A stretch of 64,000 nucleotides of DNA from Levilactobacillus tangyuanensis (GTDB taxonomy: Bacteria; Bacillota; Bacilli; Lactobacillales; Lactobacillaceae). Below are positions 50,551 through 57,823 of the stretch, one piece after another. A program made the translations under genes and the position numbers. Numbering within the stretch: position 1 is the first letter of the stretch; each line of letters begins with the position of its first letter. Under the pieces are notes generated by a model that saw nothing but the letters and a program-made list of their open reading frames with translations, searched no databases and was not told where the DNA came from. The DNA is taken from assembly GCF_003946545.1 (NCBI RefSeq), contig NZ_RHOA01000011.1, positions 1-64,000 of the forward strand, read 5' to 3'.

Positions 50551-50949
50551 ATGCACATGACGTTTGATTATTGGCGTCGGCAGGTCGGCGTTGGCCTACT
50601 CTGGGTGGTGGCGTTGGCCCTGCTAGGCCATTTGGATTATAGTCGGTGGACCCTGGTGAACGGGTTCACGATGGCGGATGGTTACTTTGTCATCAGTTGG
50701 TTAGCGTTTCCGTTCGCCAAGTGGGCCGTTCTAGTGGATGGCCGACAGGTACAGGCACCGACCATTCGGCGGCGACGTAAGACCACCGTGAGTGGCCTGA
50801 ATGAACAGATGCTACGGCCGAAGCGGATTCAGGCGGCCGCCAAGGCGCCACTACAATGGTATTGGCTGGGGCTGATCGATGCCGGTCTCGTCTTTTTCGG
50901 CCCGCTGGTTGTCGGCGGCTATCTGACCTATTCGTTACGGCACAATTGA
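50551..50949 (+). CDS. Hypothetical membrane protein (132 aa)
   Basis: Hydrophobic segments at about 10-27, 40-60 and 102-125 with a basic loop (RRRRK) between. ATG 50551 has AAGGAGG 7 bases upstream; ATG 50545 overlaps the site. Unrecognised family. Confidence 0.7.
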   Translation: MHMTFDYWRRQVGVGLLWVVALALLGHLDYSRWTLVNGFTMADGYFVISWLAFPFAKWAVLVDGRQVQAPTIRRRRKTTVSGLNEQMLRPKRIQAAAKAPLQWYWLGLIDAGLVFFGPLVVGGYLTYSLRHN

Positions 50950-50964
50950 ATTGTGCTGTTTTTT
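50938..50964 (+). terminator. Terminator overlapping stop codon
   Basis: GCACAATT pairs with AATTGTGC across the TGA stop and is followed by T6. Confidence 0.8.
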
Positions 50965-51409
50965 AATGCATTAACGTGCAAATACGGACGTTTTTGCCAC
51001 TTAACGAGTGATAAGAGGATTTCATGGTAAAGTAAGGACAGTTGAAAGGGGTCAGTTTTACGGCAACTGATTTCGCCACTCAATGAGTCATTATATCGGA
51101 TGATTCTTGGGTTGGCGGCCCACGTTTTTTAATGAATAGTTGGCCTGACAGTGTGTCAGTGTTCGTCGTTTCTTAGGCTTGAATCGTTCATAGCCAATCG
51201 GCTGAAGAGTAAGTAATGGTTGTTGGAAGACCTAAGGGATAATGACTAGTTTGGGGCTTGGGGGAGTGCTAATTAGCCAGCGATAGTAATTAAATAGTCA
51301 ACATGAGAAAGGACCATTTGCGGATGGCTCTTTTTTATTGCAAACGAAAGGAATTCAGGTTACATTAGTGGGTGAATAGATTTGACGCTGAATTAACCAA
51401 AGGGGTGTG
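50965..51409. other. Intergenic region upstream of the two-component system
   Basis: About 440 bases. No pheromone precursor with a convincing ribosome site was found; the best short frames encode 14 residues (51242-51286) and 21 residues (51303-51368). It ends in a terminator at 51311-51337, implying something upstream is transcribed. No clear pair of LytTR-type direct repeats was located. Confidence 0.4.
51311..51337 (+). terminator. Terminator-like hairpin before the response regulator gene
   Basis: GGACCAT pairs with ATGGCTC (one mismatch) and is followed by T6, about 75 bases before the regulator start. Could be an attenuator. Confidence 0.55.
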
Positions 51410-52171
51410 ATGTTGGTGCTGGCCGTTTATTTATGCGAAGACAATGTTGAACAGCTTACCCATTATCGTGACGTGGTGGAACGGTACATCATGATTAACG
51501 ATTACGATATGCAGGTGCGGTTGGCCACACCAAGCCCACGGGAACTACTGAATGATTTGGAAAAGGCCTCGCCGGAGTACGCGCTATTTTTTCTGGATAT
51601 CGAATTTCCAGGCGAACAAACGACGGGACTGGAAACGGCGATTAAGATTCGGCAACACTTGGGATTTGCGGAAATTGTGTTCGTGACGACCCACTCGGAA
51701 ATGGCATTACTGACTTTTGAGCGTAAGGTGGAGCCCATGGACTTTGTCGTGAAAGACCTAGGTCGGGCTCAGATTGATCAGAAGCTACGGGAAAATGTGG
51801 ATTATGGTTATCAACGCTATACCAATTACTTAGGAAATACGGAAAATCTTTTTAGTTATACGATCGGTGGTCGTAAGTTCAGTCTGCCGATGGGGGATGT
51901 GTACTTTGTGGCCACGGCCGAGTCTCCCCACAAGGTCACGGTTCACGCGGCCAATCAACTGGTCGAGTTCCCGGGGTTTTTAAAGGATATTGCGGATCAG
52001 TATCCCGAGCTCTATCGCACGGATAAGAGCTTCCTGGTTAATCTCGATAATGTTAGTGGCATCGATTCGGTGAACCGGCGGCTGGTCTTTCCTAATGGGG
52101 ATGAGACGGACGTGGCAACCCGACGATTTCATGAGGTCAAAACATTGGTACAGAAGCATCTGAAGGGTTAG
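51410..52171 (+). CDS. LytTR-family response regulator (AgrA/ComE-like)
   Basis: About 253 residues. Receiver domain (1-130): acidic pair in LCEDN, phospho-acceptor Asp in FFLDIEFPG, conserved Lys in FVVKDLG. The LytTR DNA-binding domain (about 150-250; FSLPMGDVYFVATAESPHKVTVH) binds pairs of direct repeats. The start is uncertain: ATG 51410, TTG 51413 and GTG 51416 all follow AAAGGGG. Directly followed, with no gap, by two histidine kinase genes, so the three form one operon. Confidence 0.9.
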   Translation: MLVLAVYLCEDNVEQLTHYRDVVERYIMINDYDMQVRLATPSPRELLNDLEKASPEYALFFLDIEFPGEQTTGLETAIKIRQHLGFAEIVFVTTHSEMALLTFERKVEPMDFVVKDLGRAQIDQKLRENVDYGYQRYTNYLGNTENLFSYTIGGRKFSLPMGDVYFVATAESPHKVTVHAANQLVEFPGFLKDIADQYPELYRTDKSFLVNLDNVSGIDSVNRRLVFPNGDETDVATRRFHEVKTLVQKHLKG

Positions 52172-53497
52172 GTGATCGGTGTGCATTTCTTAGATTACCG
52201 GTTCTGGATAAACTTGGTTCTGGCGGTCACCATGCAGTGGTTTATCACGCTGTGGGTGGGGGTTATCCGCCCACAAAACTGGAAGCTGCCCTTGAAATGG
52301 ATTGGGTGGGGCTTGATTCCGGCTATTTTAGGTCGGCCCTGGACCCTTATCTTGCCACCGCTTAGTGCGCTGGTTTATTTGATTCGGCATCGACCGAAGT
52401 TAACGCTCATCTTCGTTAACGCGACCATCGTGATTTACCTGGTGGTGGTGATGGTTAATGATGTGGTCCGTCAAGTGATTGTTGAACTGATTGGCGTGGC
52501 AGGTAGTGAGCAACCCTTGGTGATTGCGGGCCGGTTAATTTTCCAATTGTTAATCTATTCGCTAATTTCATTGGCGGTGTCAGGGATGCGGGTTCAACCG
52601 GGGAATCTGGAACGGTTGTCCTTTAGCCGCAAGGAACAGTGGACCGTCATGGCGCTGTTAACCAGCCTGGCGATCCTGGCGCAGGCATCGTCGATGATTA
52701 TTCACCGATTAAAGATTAACCATGCCATGCTGACCTTTGCTCTAAGCATTGAATTAGTTATGGTCCTACTGATCAGTGCCAGCCTGTTTTTCTTCCTCCA
52801 GAGTTTCTTTGATCGGCAACATGTTCGGGCCAAGTTTCAAGAAAATTTACTACAGACGCGCTACGATCGGCGAATCTCCAATCAGGTTCAGGCTATTCGG
52901 GAATTTAAGCAGACCTATCAGAAGCAGATGTTGAAGCTGGGTGACTATCTGGACGCCGAGGACTATGACGGCTTGGCGGCCTATTACGAAACGTTAAATT
53001 CGCGGTGGCAGGCGACCAGTCTACGGGCCGGTATTGAGGTGGATGGCTTACACCAGTTGAGTGATCCGGCGCTGAAGAGTCTGCTTTTCCAAAAGATGCT
53101 AGCGGCCCAGAACCATGGGATTGCCTTTCAACTAGAGATTCCCGACAAGGTCGCGGCGTTGCCGATGGAAAGTGTCCACCTGTTGCGAGTGGTCGGGGTA
53201 CTGTTAGACAATGCGATTGAGGCCTGTACGGGTCAGTCCCAACCAGAAATCTATTGTGCCATTCTCGACTATCCCGGTGTCATTGAATTTGCGGTGGCCA
53301 ATCCGGTGTCGACCGATACCCCTGGTAAGATGAGTCACTTCATGGAGGCGGGGTATACCACCAAGGGCGGCGGGCACGGTCTGGGCTTGAGTTCCGTCCA
53401 GGAGATTATTAATCAAACCGATAATGCCTCGCTGCAGGTGGTTTATAAGCGGGGGATGCTTTACTTTACAGTGATGTTAACCAAACCAGGCAGGTGA
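52172..53497 (+). CDS. AgrC-like histidine kinase lacking the phospho-acceptor His
   Basis: 441 residues. About six membrane helices (1-215), a dimerisation/H-box region (about 235-290), and a GHKL ATPase domain with intact N box LLDNAIEA and G box GGGHGLGLSSV. In the H box, where relatives read F-x-HDY-x-N, this protein reads FKQTYQK: Gln247 replaces His, Thr replaces Asp and Lys replaces Asn. It could bind ATP and transfer phosphate but cannot be phosphorylated at the usual site. The start is GTG 52172 (or GTG 52181), immediately after the regulator stop. The next gene is a complementary paralogue that keeps the His. Confidence 0.9.
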   Translation: MIGVHFLDYRFWINLVLAVTMQWFITLWVGVIRPQNWKLPLKWIGWGLIPAILGRPWTLILPPLSALVYLIRHRPKLTLIFVNATIVIYLVVVMVNDVVRQVIVELIGVAGSEQPLVIAGRLIFQLLIYSLISLAVSGMRVQPGNLERLSFSRKEQWTVMALLTSLAILAQASSMIIHRLKINHAMLTFALSIELVMVLLISASLFFFLQSFFDRQHVRAKFQENLLQTRYDRRISNQVQAIREFKQTYQKQMLKLGDYLDAEDYDGLAAYYETLNSRWQATSLRAGIEVDGLHQLSDPALKSLLFQKMLAAQNHGIAFQLEIPDKVAALPMESVHLLRVVGVLLDNAIEACTGQSQPEIYCAILDYPGVIEFAVANPVSTDTPGKMSHFMEAGYTTKGGGHGLGLSSVQEIINQTDNASLQVVYKRGMLYFTVMLTKPGR

Positions 53498-53501
53498 TAA
53501 C

Positions 53502-54830
53502 GTGATTACGGTTAGTCCCATCAGCTTTTATATTTCGGACTTCTTCCTAGTCTTTTGGCTGGTCTATTTTCAGTATTATTGGTTTCCTCAGGTCCGACCG
53601 CAGAAACATTTTTTGCTCTATTGTGCCCTGCTAGCGGGAATTTTCACCGCTATCGATGTCGTGAATCCCTTTACGAAGAGTGCGGTCCTTGGGGCCTTCT
53701 CAATCATTGTCCTGCTGTGCATTGAGCTGGGATGGTTGGGCGGTCATCACCGGTGGCAGTATATCCCGTCCTTCATTGACGTGACGATTTTGGCCTACCT
53801 GCTGACGGAATTCATCGATATGGTGATTCTGGCGGGGATGATTCATTTGGTGGGGCCAGTCTTTGCGGCCAGTCTCACGGGAACGATGATTGAAATGGCG
53901 TTGGATACGATGGTCTTTAGCCTGTTGGCGGTGGGTATTTGGCTAACGCGAGCCCCCATGGAAAACCTGATCCAAGATATCATGGGGAGCTCCATGGAAT
54001 TCCTATTTCTAGGCTTTATGTCCATCCTGGGTGTGGTTTATATTCTGTTTGAGTACTCGCTACAGAGCCTGGCAAATTCGGAACAGTACCTGTTCTTCCT
54101 GGCGGGGATCGCGGGCATTCTATTAATTGGTTTAACGCTCAGTACATATATGCTAATGCAAACGCACTTACAACAGGAGCATGCCCAGCTACAGGGGCAA
54201 CAACAGGCCTTTAGGGAGCAATATACCAAGGAACTCGACCGTCAGGTACAGGCCATTCGAAAGTTTAGTCACGACTATCAGAACATGCTATTGGGACTAG
54301 GGGGGTACCTGGAGGATAAAGACTACGAGGGTTTTCGACAACTCTACATCGACATCCGGTCGGGTTGGACGACGAGTAATGCTGCGGAATTAACGCTGGA
54401 AGACTTGACGAACATTCCCGGAACCCGGTTAAAGTTTCAGCTTTATCACAATTACCTGTTGGCCCGGGAACAGGGAGTCCAGCTGTTCATCCAGGTGCCT
54501 GAGCCCCTCACGGCTACGGTAGCGGCCTTGAAACAGATTAGTCAGGTAGTTGACCGGGTTTTGCCGGAAATGGTTCCAGCGCTTAGTAAGATGGATCCTG
54601 CGGTGGTCACGGTAAGCTTAAACGAGTCCGCTAAGCAGATTCAGCTACAATTGACGTTCTCGGTTCCCAAGGATGCCAAAATCGATGGTCATCATCGGGT
54701 GGTGACGGACGTCGGCGTCATGAGTTTTGCCAGTGTTCGAGCCAGCCTGCCCCAGTCGGCAACCAGCTCGTTACAGCTAAAGCTGCATTGGGGGCAATTG
54801 TTGATTGCGCTCCCAAAGGGTGTTGGATAG
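53502..54830 (+). CDS. AgrC-like histidine kinase with His but degraded ATPase domain
   Basis: 442 residues; starts 4 bases after the previous kinase gene. About six membrane helices (1-220), then an H box with intact His257 in RKFSHDYQNMLLGLGGYL, alignable without gaps to the partner (QVQAIR-x-F...YLxxxDYxG). The C-terminal region aligns to the partner's GHKL domain, but the N box reads VLPEMVPAL instead of LLDNAIEA, and the G box region reads VGVMSFASV without the Gly pattern. It should be unable to bind ATP but can accept phosphate. An ordinary stop ends it at family length, so this is divergence, not truncation. Confidence 0.88.
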   Translation: MITVSPISFYISDFFLVFWLVYFQYYWFPQVRPQKHFLLYCALLAGIFTAIDVVNPFTKSAVLGAFSIIVLLCIELGWLGGHHRWQYIPSFIDVTILAYLLTEFIDMVILAGMIHLVGPVFAASLTGTMIEMALDTMVFSLLAVGIWLTRAPMENLIQDIMGSSMEFLFLGFMSILGVVYILFEYSLQSLANSEQYLFFLAGIAGILLIGLTLSTYMLMQTHLQQEHAQLQGQQQAFREQYTKELDRQVQAIRKFSHDYQNMLLGLGGYLEDKDYEGFRQLYIDIRSGWTTSNAAELTLEDLTNIPGTRLKFQLYHNYLLAREQGVQLFIQVPEPLTATVAALKQISQVVDRVLPEMVPALSKMDPAVVTVSLNESAKQIQLQLTFSVPKDAKIDGHHRVVTDVGVMSFASVRASLPQSATSSLQLKLHWGQLLIALPKGVG

Positions 54831-54910
54831 GCCGGATCATTCACAAAGTCGACTGTCTAGACTGTTGACGTAAAACTGACAGTATAGGTGGTGAAAGATT
54901 CTGAAACCGC

Positions 54911-54938
54911 TTGCAAATCGGTGGGCGTCTGATATACT
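54911..54938 (+). promoter_or_regulatory. Strong extended -10 promoter without a following gene
   Basis: TTGCAA (54911-54916), 16-base spacer, TG-A-TATACT (54930-54938). No protein gene begins within 600 bases on this strand. Confidence 0.6.
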
Positions 54939-54944
54939 AATATT

Positions 54945-55217
54945 TGTAATACCAATCAATCCTTCTTGGGAGCCGGAGAATTAAAGCAATTTTACGGGTT
55001 CTAGACTTTGTGAAAAATGTCTATTTAGACGATAGATGTTTTGTCCACGTTGCGAAAAGTCTTTGCCGAGGCTTTTCACAATTCTACATTCCTGATCCGA
55101 TCTAATTGGGAATATAGTTGATTTGAGTAAACAGCGTTTTCTTGATTACAGTCTATAATGTTGGATAATCTCAAAGAAGCTATTAAGAGCCGGTGCTGAC
55201 AAGCAGCGGTTTTTTTT
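54945..55217 (+). ncRNA. Candidate non-coding RNA of about 270 nt
   Basis: Bounded by the promoter at 54911-54938 and an intrinsic terminator (CCG-TGCT with AGCA-CGG around GACA, then T8, 55191-55217). Internal pairs include TAGAC/GTCTA (54999-55021), GTGAAAA with TTTTCAC, and GAAAAG..CTTTTC (55053-55076). The only short frame of note encodes 19 residues starting MFCPRCEKSLP (55036-55095), without a ribosome site. Located directly downstream of the kinase operon. Family not recognised. Confidence 0.4.
55190..55217 (+). terminator. Terminator
   Basis: CCGGTGCT-GACA-AGCAGCGG with one G/G mismatch, followed by eight T. The repeat element copy B begins at the next base. Confidence 0.75.
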
Positions 55218-55343
55218 GATCAGAGTGGTCCCAAGGGCGGTAAGCTGGCGAGCATTAACGTCACTAAGGAAAAAATCCCGGGCTTGGATTATTTCCTTAG
55301 TGGGGTTAAGCGGAACCGGCTGCCCTTGGGACCACGTTTCGGC
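55218..55343. repeat. Structured repeat element, copy B (126 nt)
   Basis: Same length and conserved blocks as copy A at 33722. Stem P1 is 12 bp: TGGTCCCAAGGG (55226-55237) with CCCTTGGGACCA (55323-55334). Stem P2: TTAAC/GTTAA, CACTAAG/CTTAGTG, continued by GAAA/TTTC and AATCC/GGATT. It also creates an apparent minus-strand frame (55146-55421) that I regard as spurious. Confidence 0.75.
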
Positions 55344-55518
55344 AATGATGACCAGGGGGCTAGCAAAGAGATCCAGTGCCCACGCGGGCACGCAATAATT
55401 AAAAGTCTTTAAGCCAGACAAGGTATTTAAGCGGGTCCTCTGGGAAAGATGATCGTTCGCCGTTCCCTAACGCATTTCCCCCCGACAAGCCACTACCCAA
55501 TAAAAGCCAAGCCAATTT
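55344..55518. other. Intergenic sequence after copy B
   Basis: Contains the hairpin GTGCCC-ACGC-GGGCAC (55377-55392). Nothing else recognised. Confidence 0.35.
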
Positions 55519-55557
55519 AAAAACGAGCTGAGAATGAAGACTCCCAACTCGTTTTTT
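55519..55557. terminator. Terminator
   Basis: AAACGAG pairs with CTCGTTT with T tracts on both strands; it ends the 29-residue membrane peptide gene. Confidence 0.65.
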
Positions 55558-55645
55558 ATTGGCCTAAATTAATGATTCCCCAGATTAACAGAATGCCCAA
55601 CAAGATCACGAGAACGATTAACGCCCATCTCTGTTGCCACCGCAT
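55556..55645 (-). CDS. Membrane microprotein (29 aa)
   Basis: MRWQQRWALIVLVILLGIL... then LIWGIINLGQ: a basic N-terminus, one membrane helix and a short polar tail. The start ATG (55645) has a GGGGGG ribosome site 5 bases upstream and the frame is followed by a terminator, which together argue for a real gene. Size and layout match small membrane peptides, including type I toxins, but no antitoxin RNA is evident. Confidence 0.55.
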   Translation of the reverse strand: MRWQQRWALIVLVILLGILLIWGIINLGQ

Positions 55646-55736
55646 CGAATCCCCCCTAAGCCATGTAATCGGGGTCAGTATACCAAGAAAAAATAGTTAA
55701 CGGTTGCAATCGTCCAGAACGTTTGAAAACAGACGA

Positions 55737-56639
55737 TTAAGCTTGGTCCATGTGAAAATGGTTAAAATCGCTGGGGATGGGTGCCGTGACTGTGGTGCGT
55801 TTATCACCGAGAGTGAAGGGCTGTGGAAAGGCGAGTTGCCAGCAATGCAGGCGTAGTTGGCAAGGATCGCCAGGGCCATACAGGGGGTCGCCGACTAAGG
55901 AATGACCGCTGTGAGCAAGATGCACACGAAGCTGATGGGTTCGGCCGGTTTCTAGCCAGAGTCGGACCAATGTGGCACCGGGCTGATGATCAACCGCGGT
56001 GTAATGGGTAACGGCCGGTTGGGCGTGATCGCCATCGATCTGCCGCTTGCGCTTGTCGGCCAGATCCCGACCGATGGAGCCGGTGAACGTTCCCGTGCCG
56101 CTAAGATTTCCGTGAACCCAGGCTAAATAAGTTCGTTGAACCCGTTTTTCAGCGATGTTACGTACCATGATGGGCACCACCGCTGGCGTCTTCGTCATCA
56201 TCAAGGCGCCAGTGGTTTCCTGGTCCAGCCGACTGAGAATATAGGGCCCGGGTTCGTTGGGCCCGAGATAGGCCGCCACATGATTCAAGGTGGTTCCGCG
56301 TTCGCCGGGCTGGTTGGGATGGGTCTTACTCCCACGCGTCTTATTGACGATGAGCAGGTCGGCGGTCTCGTAGACCACACTGACCGTCGCGGCACTGTCG
56401 GGGTCGACGTCGGGGAAGGGTTCCTTGAAGTCCTCGGGCTTAAAGGTCAGAAGAAGGGTATCGCCACCGGCGACCAGTTCGTTCATCGATCGATAGTCGC
56501 CGTTGACCAGCACCCGTTGATTAATCCGCAGGTCATGAACCAGGTGACTGGGGAGTAACCAGTCGGTGAGCAGTTGACGGAGCGGACGTGGCGTAAAATT
56601 CTCCGGGAGCACCCGGGTATAGGACCAAGATTGTGGCAT
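55737..56639 (-). CDS. RluA-family pseudouridine synthase
   Basis: 300 residues. Order: degenerate N-terminal S4-like region (about 15-75), then the catalytic domain with SRLDQETTGAL (about 137-147), containing the catalytic Asp; the usual His before Arg is Ser here. C-terminal LETGRTHQLRVHLAHSGHSLVGDPLYG is the classic RluA motif. Isomerises uridine in rRNA or tRNA; target not predictable. ATG 56639 follows AAAGGTGA. Confidence 0.93.
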   Translation of the reverse strand: MPQSWSYTRVLPENFTPRPLRQLLTDWLLPSHLVHDLRINQRVLVNGDYRSMNELVAGGDTLLLTFKPEDFKEPFPDVDPDSAATVSVVYETADLLIVNKTRGSKTHPNQPGERGTTLNHVAAYLGPNEPGPYILSRLDQETTGALMMTKTPAVVPIMVRNIAEKRVQRTYLAWVHGNLSGTGTFTGSIGRDLADKRKRQIDGDHAQPAVTHYTAVDHQPGATLVRLWLETGRTHQLRVHLAHSGHSLVGDPLYGPGDPCQLRLHCWQLAFPQPFTLGDKRTTVTAPIPSDFNHFHMDQA

Positions 56640-56654
56640 AGTCGTCACCTTTCA

Positions 56655-56699
56655 TAAAAAAATAGCCTTCCACTGCGAGGCAGTCGGAAAGCCATTTTA
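56655..56699 (-). terminator. usp terminator
   Basis: AAATGGCTTTCCGACTGC pairs with GCAGTGGAAGGCTATTT on the minus strand, followed by T7. Confidence 0.85.
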
Positions 56700-56706
56700 A
56701 AGATCA

Positions 56707-57165
56707 TTATTTTTTGACTTCGGTTGGCTTGACGATTAAGACGTCGCAGATTGCGGAACGGCTAACGTAGTTGGTTACAGAGCCAATCATCAGGCGTTCA
56801 ACGGCGGTCAAACCAGTTGAGCCGATCACGATTAATTCGGTGTCGTGATCAGCTGGGAATTCCCGAGCAATGACGGGCTTGGGGTTACCAAACCGAACGT
56901 GAATGCTGACATCAGGAACACCGGCATCCAGGGCTTGTTGCTTCAAGGCATCCAAACGGTCTTGAACATCTTGAGAAAGTTTGTAAATGACGTCACCACT
57001 AACGGCACCACCATACGTGTCGCTAAATTGGTTAACTTCGAGTACATTTAAAATATCCAAATGAGTTTTATTGCGCTTAGCAACTTCGATTGCTTTTTCT
57101 AGAACTGGTTGCGTTGCTTTGGAACCATCAACGGGGACCAGAATGTTTTTGTATTGTTGTAACAT
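56707..57165 (-). CDS. Universal stress protein, UspA family
   Basis: 152 residues. Alpha/beta fold with N-terminal ILVPVDGS and the C-terminal ATP-binding motif GSTGLTAVERLMIGSVTNYV (G-x2-G-x9-G-S/T). Probably an ATP-binding Usp involved in general stress survival. ATG 57165 has AAGGGTGG 8 bases upstream; the longer frame to 57177 is less likely. Confidence 0.93.
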   Translation of the reverse strand: MLQQYKNILVPVDGSKATQPVLEKAIEVAKRNKTHLDILNVLEVNQFSDTYGGAVSGDVIYKLSQDVQDRLDALKQQALDAGVPDVSIHVRFGNPKPVIAREFPADHDTELIVIGSTGLTAVERLMIGSVTNYVSRSAICDVLIVKPTEVKK

Positions 57166-57778
57166 CTCAAATGCCACCCTTCACGAAGCAAGTTAAATTC
57201 TACCTCTACTATATCATTTATTGCTTTATGTGTAAGTAATTAATTCCGCAAGAAACTCATGAAAGGACCTGAAAAGCCTACCCGTTTAAGCATTGACCTA
57301 ACTGGATGAGTCCGCAATGTTGATGAATAAACGTGAGCTTTCGTTGAATAAACCGGGAATCGGCAAGGGGTGAACCGTTATTGGGCGAAGCAATCTGGTA
57401 AGGCAGATGGTTTGAACGGGCAAATGGATGGGTTGGCAGACTAGTAAAAGATTAATTTAAAGTGGATAGGTCATTCTTGGATAAGATTCGGACAGATTGA
57501 TTGTGCTAGGTCATTTGTCGATAGTGACTTCAGAACGGCGACTGTTCTGGCATGGTGATCATTGTTGCCAGAGCCGTAGGAGGTCAGGTACAGAGACCTG
57601 TGACGGTGGTGTTAGAAGGGTGGGCTGACCGTTCTTACACCACGGGCCGAGCTTGGAGACTCGGGTTGTGAGGCGCCAAGTCGCCACCGCGGACCGCTCT
57701 TTGGCCGGGGTGGTTGCCCCACAGGCGGCGTACCTGACCGCCGAAGGCGGTCCAACACCAACCCAACACCAACCCAAC
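57166..57778. other. Long non-coding region with GC-rich hairpins
   Basis: About 610 bases. 57540-57750 is unusually structured and GC-rich: TGGTGTTAGAA/TTCTTACACCA (57609-57643), CCGAG/CTCGG (57648-57666), GACCGCC-GAA-GGCGGTC (57737-57753), then an imperfect tandem repeat of CAACACCAACC (57755-57778). The frame on the minus strand (57559-57780) looks spurious. No known RNA family recognised. Confidence 0.4.
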
Positions 57779-57811
57779 ACAAAAACAGCCGACCATGATT
57801 GGTCGGCTGCG
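57779..57811 (-). terminator. opp operon terminator
   Basis: CAGCCGACCA-TGAT-TGGTCGGCTG followed by T5 on the minus strand, just after the oppA stop. Confidence 0.88.
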
Positions 57812-57823
57812 GTAAAGCAGGCC

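Noticed and set aside
51242-51286. 14-codon frame as a pheromone precursor for the two-component system
   Set aside because: Poor ribosome site, no double-glycine leader or AgrD-like Cys motif, no processing gene nearby.
51303-51368. 21-codon frame just before the response regulator
   Set aside because: No ribosome site and it runs through the terminator hairpin.
53502-54830. Second kinase as a pseudogene
   Set aside because: The frame is full length, the H box is perfectly kept and spacing to the first kinase is 4 bases, which is not the pattern of a decaying gene.
55146-55421. 91-codon minus-strand reading frame across the repeat element
   Set aside because: It coincides with the structured element whose pairing, not coding, is conserved; no ribosome site, and the equivalent frame in copy A is different.
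57755-57778. Tandem CAACACCAACC as a CRISPR-like repeat
   Set aside because: Repeats are adjacent without spacers and only two to three units long.
57559-57780. 73-codon minus-strand frame rich in Pro, Trp and Cys
   Set aside because: Lies in the hairpin-rich region, lacks a ribosome site and has non-protein-like composition.
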